40,280 nucleotides of DNA. Source: Anaerolineae bacterium. Its GTDB lineage: Bacteria > Chloroflexota > Anaerolineae > Anaerolineales > E44-bin32. The stretch spans positions 1-40,280 of the forward strand of contig JAUWHR010000071.1 in assembly GCA_030605795.1 (NCBI GenBank), read 5' to 3'. This document shows positions 34,486 through 40,280 of the stretch, in pieces (the first letter of the stretch is position 1; every line of letters starts with the position of its first letter). Under the pieces are notes generated by a model. That model saw only the letters and a list, made by a program, of their open reading frames with translations. It was not told where the DNA came from and did not search any database. Position numbers and translations under genes: made by a program.

Positions 34486-35256
34486 TTACCCCTCCGCTTC
34501 TATCTTGGAGAAGAACTGGTAGTAGATGACCGCGGCGAGTGCGCCGAGCACTGCGATCCCGACCGTGGGCACTTTCAAGAAGGCAACCAGAACCCAACCA
34601 AGCAGGAACCAAACCAGCATAATGTTGGTGGTCGCAATCTGGAAAAGCAGAATAGCGATACCGACTGCTGGCAGAGCGCCACCGAGGATGCCGAGGAAAT
34701 CTACCAGCCAGGGGATCTGGTTCTCGAGGAAGCCCACCAGGGAATCCGCGATGCCTGCCCCATAGAACAGGACCAAGAAGGGCAGTATCCCTCGCAGGAC
34801 GAACGTCCCGATCTGGGCCAGGTAGTTTATGCGGATGATCCCTTCAAGATCGCCCTCCTCAGCATATTTATCACCCAGGTGCGCCCAACCGGCGTTGCCG
34901 ACGCTCAGGATCTGCCAGGCGGCAACGCCAATCACTCCAAAGCCGACCGCCAGGCTGACCGCCACCTCAGGCGTCGCTCCAGCTACCATGGCAAGGGGGA
35001 TGCCTAGATAGCTCACGAAGCTAAGGTCGGCCGGCACGACACCGCCGGGAGTGATCAAGCCAATATAAACGGCCTGAACGGCGATACCGATCAGCACGCC
35101 AGTCTTCACGTCTCCAAAAACTAGGCCTGTGATAAGACCTGCCACCAGAGGGCGCGTAATCGTGTACCAGCCGCCCGAGGTCCCAAGGATCCAGGGGGTG
35201 GTAAGCGCGCCAAAGTAGCAGAATAACGCTAGTATTGCAGCTTGTATGAAAGTCAT
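34486..35256 (-). CDS. PTS system sorbose/mannose-family IIC component
   Basis: A 256-residue integral membrane protein with several hydrophobic helices, including IQAAILALFCYFGA at the start and the conserved VYIGLITPGGVVPADLSF region. The family forms the translocation pore with IID. GGAGGAG precedes the ATG, and this is the first gene of the long operon. Transport of a hexose, hexosamine or sorbose-like sugar is likely; the downstream SIS and double-SIS genes lean towards an amino or modified sugar. Confidence 0.95.
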   Translation of the reverse strand: MTFIQAAILALFCYFGALTTPWILGTSGGWYTITRPLVAGLITGLVFGDVKTGVLIGIAVQAVYIGLITPGGVVPADLSFVSYLGIPLAMVAGATPEVAVSLAVGFGVIGVAAWQILSVGNAGWAHLGDKYAEEGDLEGIIRINYLAQIGTFVLRGILPFLVLFYGAGIADSLVGFLENQIPWLVDFLGILGGALPAVGIAILLFQIATTNIMLVWFLLGWVLVAFLKVPTVGIAVLGALAAVIYYQFFSKIEAEG

Positions 35257-35549
35257 TAGACTCTCTCCTCCGTAGTTATTCGTAAGAGAGTATCAACTAC
35301 CTCACAAATTAATGTTTTAATCCACCCTATAGGATATTTGCCTGTTATTTATTTTTTGTATGCGATATAAACACCTCCTTTTACCGGGTGAGCCATACAC
35401 CCTTCGCTCCAATGGATTTTGACTGAGCATTAAATTTATTCTGCCTCCAACAGCCTCCTTTCTTTTCTTTCTAACTATCGGACAGTGGTTTCTTTATCCA
35501 TCTTTTCTAACACTAAAACACTACCACCGTTTCGCGGATATATATTTTG

Positions 35550-35597
35550 GGTTATTAAAATAAAAACACGCCTCAGCCGCTTTTGCAGTCAGAGGCG
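35550..35597 (-). terminator. Terminator or attenuator in the PTS leader
   Basis: On the minus strand CGCCTC pairs with GAGGCG, an inner CTGC pairs with GCGG around AAAA, and TGTTTTTATTTT follows. It lies about 310 bases before the IIC start, so it would stop a leader transcript and could be an attenuation point. It may equally terminate an upstream transcript. Confidence 0.6.
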
Positions 35598-35607
35598 CGC
35601 AAAGATA

Positions 35608-35620
35608 ATACTGTCAGTAT
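35608..35620. promoter_or_regulatory. Perfect 13-bp palindrome, possible operator
   Basis: ATACTG-T-CAGTAT is a perfect inverted repeat immediately upstream (minus sense) of the terminator-like hairpin. It is a fair candidate for a regulator site, perhaps for the GntR-type protein, but no second copy was found in the window. Confidence 0.45.
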
Positions 35621-35778
35621 AAGTTGAGCCAAATTTTCAGAGCTTATCTCGAATAAATCAAACAAGATGATATCTCAATGCGCCTAGTCGATCACTGTCA
35701 TTAATTTCGGGTTTATCTCGAGGTCAATCTCGGGATACGCTCGAAGGCCAAGAATGTTGATAATTTATAATTTTTTTC

Positions 35779-35852
35779 TAGGGGCGATCTACTTCCGGTT
35801 TGGCATCCCTCTCATTTCCAAACCGGCAGGGCAACCTTACACCTTGCCCCTA
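35779..35852. repeat. Nested palindromic intergenic element
   Basis: TAGGGGC (35779-35785) pairs with GCCCCTA (35846-35852). Inside are CCGGTTTGG/CCAAACCGG (35795-35803 with 35818-35826) and GGGCAA/TTGCCC (35829-35834 with 35844-35849). The last arm overlaps the outer arm, so the pairings compete. The GTAGGGGC...GCCCC style recalls dispersed palindromic repeats in Chloroflexota and cyanobacteria. Confidence 0.7.
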
Positions 35853-35900
35853 CCTCTACAATTCTTATGCTAGACCATTTCTCAGGCTTTGTCAAATATT

Positions 35901-35920
35901 TTCACATGATTTCACATGAT
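35901..35920. repeat. Tandem 10-bp repeat
   Basis: TTCACATGAT occurs twice in a row without mismatch. It may be a binding site for a dimeric or tandem-binding regulator, or chance in AT-rich DNA. Confidence 0.5.
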
Positions 35921-36070
35921 TCCCATAACTCGAGGGGATTGTCCTCAAAGATACCTTGGATTTAACTACCAAGCGCAATAACGGATGAATGATTGACAAG
36001 GCTTGCAGGAATTGACGGTGGTATCGGAAGTAGAGTAATATGGAGTAGGAGAGATGTTGCGGAGATTACG

Positions 36071-36229
36071 ATGATAATAGAGAGTGTCTATGATTGGGTC
36101 TTCCTCGTCTTAATCATCATTGGCCTGATCGTTAAATTTATTCTGCCCTGGGGTGATGGGCTTACTAGGGAAGCGCGAGCTAGAGCAAATAGCATACAAC
36201 ATGATATCGACGAAAGGATCGATGAGTGA
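36071..36229 (+). CDS. Small single-pass membrane protein (tentative)
   Basis: A 52-residue frame starting at ATG 36071 with GGAG seven bases upstream. It has one hydrophobic span (VFLVLIIIGLIVKFILPW) followed by a charged cytoplasmic-type tail (EARARANSIQHDIDERIDE). No family is recognised. It could be a regulatory micropeptide, but it lies next to an IS30 fragment and may be a chance frame. Confidence 0.45.
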   Translation: MIIESVYDWVFLVLIIIGLIVKFILPWGDGLTREARARANSIQHDIDERIDE

Positions 36230-36239
36230 TTGTAAGGCC

Positions 36240-36475
36240 TACCTAAAGTCGAGGTGCCACTAATCCTGGGCTGGGGAATGTGACGCCTTCTGATCGCAAA
36301 TTCATAGGCTTGCATTGGTCGATACCCTCGCAATCCGCGGTTACGCCTGACTTCCCTACTCACCGTGGATTTGTGAACACCAATAAGGTGGGCAATTTCA
36401 GTTTGATTATGGACTGCTTTCCCTGGTCAGGATCTTCGACAAAAGTGCATAAATCTGGTATCTTTGCCGAAGGTC
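36240..36475 (-). mobile_element. IS30-family transposase fragment
   Basis: On the minus strand the frames read QRYQIYALL, then after a 19-nt interruption KAVHNQTEIAHLIGVHKS, TVSREVRRNRGLRGYRP and MQAYEFAIRRRHIP. This is the N-terminal helix-turn-helix region of an IS30 transposase. The DDE catalytic part is absent. The interruption at 36422-36440 shifts the frame. Confidence 0.8.
36422..36440 (+). repeat. 19-nt insertion (site 3)
   Basis: CCTGGTCAGGATCTTCGAC, identical to site 2, but opposite in orientation to the transposase it interrupts. Deleting 19 nt joins codons for YALL directly to KAVHNQTEIA in the IS30 frame. Flanks are TTTC and AAAAG, with no target duplication. Confidence 0.85.
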
Positions 36476-36477
36476 GA

Positions 36478-36578
36478 GTAAGCTGCGTGTAGATTCGCAC
36501 ACCGTACCGGTGCTCTACCGGTGTCGGTGCTCCTTTGACTTGGCTGGTCTAAGAAGCACTGATACTACCGCAGCTTAC
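36478..36578. repeat. 101-bp structured inverted-repeat element
   Basis: GTAAGCTGCG (36478-36487) and CGCAGCTTAC (36569-36578) are perfect 10-bp complements. Inside, CACCG/CGGTG (36500-36504, 36525-36529) encloses ACCGGT-GCTCT-ACCGGT. On the plus strand TTCTTTT follows the closing arm. It may be a small structured RNA with a terminator-like end, or a miniature transposable element. Confidence 0.6.
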
Positions 36579-36752
36579 TTCTTTTCCCAACCTTCAAAGT
36601 TGCACTTGTGAGTTGAATCTACGTACCTTTTTATGAGTAACTTCCTTCCTTTAATAGGAGCCATTATCTTATTGACCATGTAACGTCAAGATTTCCGCAA
36701 CTACTCGAGATTTCGGACATTTACAAATTGAATACGCCGCGAATATTACAGT

Positions 36753-37328
36753 TTATCTATAGTTTGGATTGTCGATAAGCAGCGCCTGGTTATCACGAGA
36801 GACGACGATATTAGCAAATCCACTCTCCTCAATTGTTCCGTAATCATGACCGGCTTCTCCAGGCCAGGCAGCGAAGAAAACGAATGGTTGATCTCCGGTG
36901 TTAACCGTACGGTGAGCCCAGCAGGGGGGAACATACGCAATGGTCCCCTTTTCCATTTTTAAGCTCCGTACAGCTCCGCCCTCTGTTTGCATGATGAGAT
37001 ACCCACTTCCCGCGATGCCCACATAGACCTCGGCTTGATCGCGCAGCTTGTGAAAGTGTCCCTTGGTCATATGGAACTCGTCGCCGACAAGCCCAGGGTA
37101 TATGATAGTAGTGCCGTAGAGAACATGCCCCTCCTCCTCAGGCACATGAGTAACAAACACCTCATATATCAACCGATCACCTTCTTCTTTTACAATCCTT
37201 CTACGCGCTTCCTCGTCAAAATAAAAATTACACATATCGCTCAAGCGCCGCTGAATAATCCGTGCTGCCGGCTGGATACTACCAGTCTTTAAATTGAGTT
37301 GCGTTATGAATGGTTCAAAGTTTTTCAT
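36753..37328 (-). CDS. Cupin-type glucose-6-phosphate isomerase
   Basis: About 191 residues, matching the archaeal-type cPGI family and its usual length. Motifs: YGTTIIYPGLVGDEFHMTKG, then HFHKLRDQAEVY with metal ligands His, His and Glu, and WAHRTVNTG with the last histidine. It interconverts glucose-6-P and fructose-6-P and is unrelated to classical Pgi. ATG 37328 with GAGAGGGA upstream is preferred to an in-frame TTG at 37352. It stands alone between the IS30 debris and the corrinoid gene. Confidence 0.9.
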   Translation of the reverse strand: MKNFEPFITQLNLKTGSIQPAARIIQRRLSDMCNFYFDEEARRRIVKEEGDRLIYEVFVTHVPEEEGHVLYGTTIIYPGLVGDEFHMTKGHFHKLRDQAEVYVGIAGSGYLIMQTEGGAVRSLKMEKGTIAYVPPCWAHRTVNTGDQPFVFFAAWPGEAGHDYGTIEESGFANIVVSRDNQALLIDNPNYR

Positions 37329-37592
37329 TAGGTCCCTCTCGATTACCTTCAATCCGCATGTGATATTAAGTTAAAACCGTTGCGTGGTAGGGTGAATGGT
37401 TCTCGAGCCAACATCGCTCGTTCCAACTATGATTTTTCTCAAAACGATAGAGTCATCCTAACAATAATCAGCACAGTGAAGTAATGTATCTTACTCTCAA
37501 TTGCATTATGTGATGGCATCATAATTTACATAAAATGAATGGGTAAGACAACTCTGCTATCTGGTTGATAGAGCTCAGTGAAGAAATAAACC

Positions 37593-37629
37593 TTACAAGG
37601 CTTCATCGGAATATTGTTATAATACAGGA
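37593..37629 (+). promoter_or_regulatory. Possible promoter of the corrinoid-protein gene
   Basis: A TATAAT lies at 37618-37623, with TTACAA at 37593-37598 as a poor -35 (19-base spacer). The string TATAATACAGGA (37618-37629) is shared with the minus-strand region upstream of gntR. The start codon is about 30 bases downstream of the -10. Confidence 0.5.
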
Positions 37630-37652
37630 CAATTTTAATATGAGGTATGAAT

Positions 37653-38279
37653 ATGACCCTTGACAAAATTTATAAAAGCGTACTCGAAGGTGACGCCCCG
37701 GGGACAGAGGCGAACGTTAAGTCGTCCCTGGACGAAGGAGTTGAAGCCGGTAAGATCCTCAACGAGTCTCTTATCGCAGCCATGCATGAGGTTGGTAATC
37801 GTTTCGAAAATGGCGAGTATTATGTCCCAGAAATGCTGATCGCTGCGCGCGCCATGCAGACTGGTCTCGTTTTGCTCAAACCCCACCTCGTTGAGGCGGG
37901 TATAGAATCGGCTGGCAAGGTGGTCATCGGAACCGTCAAAGGCGACCTCCATGATATCGGCAAGAACCTGGTGGCCATGATGCTCGAAGGCGCTGGTTTT
38001 GAAATCATTGACCTGGGAACAGATGTGTCCCCCGATCAATTCATTGCCGCTGTCCAGGAGCACAAGCCACATATCATGGGCATGTCGGCCTTACTGACAA
38101 CTACTATGCAAGGCATGAAATCAACGATCGAAGTTCTTGAAGAGGCAGGAGTGCGTGATAGTGTGAAGATCATCGTCGGAGGCGCGCCAGTAACTGACGA
38201 TTTCGCTAAAGAAATAAGCGCTGATGGCTATGCTCCTGACGCCAGTCGGGCAGTGGCAGTTGCCAAATCGCTGGTGTAG
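37653..38279 (+). CDS. Corrinoid (B12-binding) methyl-carrier protein
   Basis: About 208 residues. An N-terminal helical cap domain (about 1-85) is followed by a Rossmann-like B12-binding domain with GTVKGDLHDIGKN; His100 is the lower axial cobalt ligand of the DxHxxG motif. Downstream SALLTTTMQ and GGAPVTDDFAKE match MtaC/MtbC-type proteins. It carries methyl groups between a substrate methyltransferase and an acceptor. ATG 37653 has GAGG seven bases upstream; ATG 37647 is too close. It is the only corrinoid protein in the window and lies 230 bases before a URO-D methyltransferase gene. Confidence 0.93.
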   Translation: MTLDKIYKSVLEGDAPGTEANVKSSLDEGVEAGKILNESLIAAMHEVGNRFENGEYYVPEMLIAARAMQTGLVLLKPHLVEAGIESAGKVVIGTVKGDLHDIGKNLVAMMLEGAGFEIIDLGTDVSPDQFIAAVQEHKPHIMGMSALLTTTMQGMKSTIEVLEEAGVRDSVKIIVGGAPVTDDFAKEISADGYAPDASRAVAVAKSLV

Positions 38280-38513
38280 AGTAAGTATTCAAGCAACGCA
38301 TCTCGTAATATTAAACCTGCGTCAACATCTCTACCTCTACTCAAGCCTATTATGGCAAGCAAATGACATAGCCCTGGTTGATAAGCAATATCTATTAACG
38401 TTTAACGATCTATTCCCATGAGATACCCAGCGCAAGAGCTAGTAATTAACAAATTTCCATCCAGGGCTAATTCATATAGTTGAGAGTGTTGTATTTCGAT
38501 TATGGAGAGTGTA

Positions 38514-39578
38514 ATGAACAGCGAGATGACATCTAGGGAGCGCGTTCTCGCAGTACTTAAAGGTCAGATCCCAGATAGAGTACCTCACTTTGAATGGGAA
38601 ATTAATTCTCCTGTGGTCACGGCCTTGACTAATGGTGGTACCTATGAGGACCTCATCGAGCTCCTGGATATTGACGCGGTAGTAGTTGGAGCAGAATATC
38701 ACAAAGAGCTTATCGGCAACAACTTGATACTTAATGAGTGGGGCGTCACCTCCGCTAAAGGGGCTGTAGAGCGCCCATTACCTGTGGATGCCCTCGCTCC
38801 AATCAGAAGTTGGCAGGATTTCGAGAAGTGGAGTGCACCCGATCCTCTAGCGCCTTTCCGTTTCGAAACAGCAAAGCGACGTATCAAACGCTTTAAAGGC
38901 CAGCGAGCCATTATCCTATATGTCCGGGATGTTTGGTCTCATCCCCGCGACCTAATGGGTTACATGGAGCTTCTCATTGCATGCCTCGAGCAACCGGACC
39001 TCGTTAGTGCTGTGGTTGAGAGGTGTATTGATCATACTTTAATAATTATTGAGAGATTCGCAGAGCTGGAAGCTGAAGTCGTCTTCACAGGGGATGACAT
39101 TGCGGACAATCACTCCACGTTGATTTCACCTAAACTATGGGAAGCGCTTTTTATGCCGCACTTTCGCAGGCTGGTCAAAGCACTCCATGACTTTGGCTTT
39201 TATTACTGGAAACACAGCGACGGCAATATCATGCCTGTGTTAGATATGCTTGTTGATGCTGGTATTGATGGCATCGATCCTATTGATCCTCTGGGCAACA
39301 TGGATCTAGCCACAATTAAGGAGACCTATGGCGACAATATAGCCATCAAAGGCAATGTGGACTGCGTTGATGTCTTAGTAAATGGTCCTAAGGAAGCTGT
39401 TATTCAAGCCGTAAAGGAATGTATTAGCATCGCCGGGCCAGGTGGTGGCTACGTGTGCTCATCAAGTAACACTATCCATTCTGGGGTGAAACCAGATCTC
39501 TACAAGACCATGGTTGAGGCAATCCATACCTATGGAACTTACCCGCTTGATATGGAGAGACTTATTACTTCTATTTAA
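38514..39578 (+). CDS. URO-D-family methyltransferase (paralogue 4)
   Basis: About 354 residues. Starts with TSRERVLAVLKGQIPDRVP and has KHSDGNIMPVLDMLVDAG at the putative metal site and GPGGGYVCSSSNTIHSGVKP near the end. It is the most divergent of the four URO-D proteins here. The association with the corrinoid protein upstream is direct, so this is the best candidate for the methyltransferase that loads or unloads it. GGAGAG lies before ATG 38514; an in-frame ATG at 38502 lacks a ribosome-binding site. Confidence 0.88.
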   Translation: MNSEMTSRERVLAVLKGQIPDRVPHFEWEINSPVVTALTNGGTYEDLIELLDIDAVVVGAEYHKELIGNNLILNEWGVTSAKGAVERPLPVDALAPIRSWQDFEKWSAPDPLAPFRFETAKRRIKRFKGQRAIILYVRDVWSHPRDLMGYMELLIACLEQPDLVSAVVERCIDHTLIIIERFAELEAEVVFTGDDIADNHSTLISPKLWEALFMPHFRRLVKALHDFGFYYWKHSDGNIMPVLDMLVDAGIDGIDPIDPLGNMDLATIKETYGDNIAIKGNVDCVDVLVNGPKEAVIQAVKECISIAGPGGGYVCSSSNTIHSGVKPDLYKTMVEAIHTYGTYPLDMERLITSI

Positions 39579-39739
39579 GATTTCCTTCAATGCCTTTACC
39601 GTAGCCATATTCTCAGTCACGCAAACATGGACCCGTTTCACCTCTCGGAGTTCTCGACCGATTGCCTAACATATGCGTCAAATCAATAGTAAATATCTCC
39701 TGATGGTTCGCTGCAAGTAATTTGTAAAGGATATGACAC

Positions 39740-40280
39740 ATGTACGGGGAAATCCTGGAACAAGAAATCCACGAGCAACCCCATGTACTTCATCAACTAA
39801 TCGAGAAGGAAAGCCAGAACATTAAGGGAATTGCGAAAGTGTTGCGGGATAGCTTTAGTTATGTGATGATCGCCGCCCGTGGCACTTCGGATAATGCTGC
39901 CAGATACGCTAAGTACCTCCTCGGTGTTCGTAATCAAATACCGGTGGCATTGGCGGCTCCATCCCTGTTCACCCTTTATCGTAAGCCACCATCACTCGAA
40001 GGCGCGCTGGTAATGGGAATATCTCAGTCGGGCCGTTCACCTGATGTTGTCTCCGTCGTGGAAGAGGGTAAACGTCAGGGTCGTCCAACGGTAGCTATTA
40101 CAAATAACCCCCAATCGCCACTGGCGCGCAATGCCGACTATGTCATCCAACTCCACACAGGTCCAGAAAAAGCCGTGGCTGCCACCAAGACCTACACCGC
40201 TTCGCTCACAGCACTCGCCCTCCTATCAGCCCATCTTGATAAGAATGATGAAGCCTTAGGCCAACTGCAAACACTACCAG
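39740..40280 (+). CDS. GlmS-like double-SIS protein (5' part, runs off the window)
   Basis: ATG 39740 has AAAGGA about eight bases upstream. The 180 visible residues include IAARGTSDNAARYAKYLLG (substrate loop), VMGISQSGRSPDVVSVVEEG, TNNPQSPLARNADYVIQL and GPEKAVAATKTYTASLTAL, the first SIS domain of GlmS-isomerase-like proteins. It lacks a glutaminase domain, so it would be an aldose-ketose isomerase or deaminase on an amino-sugar phosphate. It follows the URO-D gene by about 160 bases. The fragment at 515 is its paralogue and shares a 63-bp near-identical block. Confidence 0.9.
   Translation, partial: MYGEILEQEIHEQPHVLHQLIEKESQNIKGIAKVLRDSFSYVMIAARGTSDNAARYAKYLLGVRNQIPVALAAPSLFTLYRKPPSLEGALVMGISQSGRSPDVVSVVEEGKRQGRPTVAITNNPQSPLARNADYVIQLHTGPEKAVAATKTYTASLTALALLSAHLDKNDEALGQLQTLP

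Larger units (their letters stand above)
35257..36070. other. Gene-free regulatory and repeat region upstream of the PTS operon
   Basis: About 810 AT-rich bases without a convincing gene. It holds a terminator-like hairpin (35569-35597), a 13-bp palindrome (35608-35620), a nested inverted-repeat element (35779-35852) and a tandem 10-bp repeat (35901-35920). The promoter of the operon must lie here, but no clear -35/-10 pair could be fixed. Confidence 0.7.

Noticed and set aside
1-40280. CRISPR array, tRNA or rRNA genes
   Set aside because: No regularly spaced repeats, cloverleaf with a CCA-type end, or rRNA-like conserved stretch was found on either strand.

Overview
The window looks like a contig from an uncultured, probably anaerobic bacterium with mid-range GC. 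The mix of mannose-family PTS genes, many uroporphyrinogen-decarboxylase-like (URO-D) methyltransferases, SIS-domain sugar isomerases and decayed IS1182/IS30/IS200 copies with group II introns would fit Chloroflexota (Anaerolineae-like). That placement is inference: no ribosomal or other phylogenetic marker is present.

Layout. (1) 1-1,130: an HPr gene, then the N-terminal part of a GlmS-like SIS gene (+) meeting tail to tail the N-terminal part of nagA (-) at about 701. (2) 1,134-11,108, minus strand: gntR (UTRA type), URO-D methyltransferase, Cof-type HAD phosphatase, SIS isomerase, an ATC-hydrolase-like protein, a decayed stretch, a shikimate-dehydrogenase-like oxidoreductase, an FAD oxidoreductase, a phosphotriesterase-family hydrolase, a beta-phosphoglucomutase-like HAD, a second SIS isomerase and the nagA fragment. 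(3) 11,349-16,200: a broken IS1182 transposase carrying an ORF-less group II intron, a 2-hydroxyacid dehydrogenase and KDPG-type aldolase pair, a broken second copy of the shikimate-dehydrogenase-like gene cut by a group II intron remnant, and a truncated IS200/IS605 tnpA. (4) 16,418-16,699: a second HPr. (5) 16,824-35,256, minus strand: about twenty closely spaced genes read as one long operon. It begins with mannose-family PTS IIC-IID-IIA-IIB and continues with SIS, URO-D, deoC, Gfo/Idh dehydrogenase, two Cof HADs, URO-D, sugar epimerase, amidohydrolase, SIS, a small unknown, a GlmS/AgaS-like SIS, a mannose-6-phosphate isomerase, the HPS/PHI pair (hxlA-hxlB) and a nitrilase. (6) 35,257-36,752: regulatory and repeat-rich DNA with an IS30 fragment. 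(7) 36,753-40,280: a cupin-type phosphoglucose isomerase, a corrinoid protein, a fourth URO-D methyltransferase and the start of a GlmS-like SIS gene that runs off the window.

How the genes may work together. The PTS (with the local HPr proteins) would import and phosphorylate a sugar. The SIS, Gfo/Idh, epimerase, aldolase and phosphatase genes would remodel the sugar phosphates. The URO-D proteins and the single corrinoid protein suggest methyl transfer, so one reading is uptake and demethylation of O-methylated or otherwise decorated sugars; this is a hypothesis. No glycosidase, EI, corrinoid activator or ABC transporter is visible.

The least expected signals are in the mobile-element debris. 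A 19-nt sequence (CCTGGTCAGGATCTTCGAC and a three-transition variant) is inserted at three sites in two unrelated transposase genes, and deleting exactly 19 nt restores the reading frame each time. The group II intron at 12,452-13,213 can be bounded to the base because removing it restores the transposase frame. A 63-bp block with one mismatch links the rearranged 5' end of the window to the 3' end.
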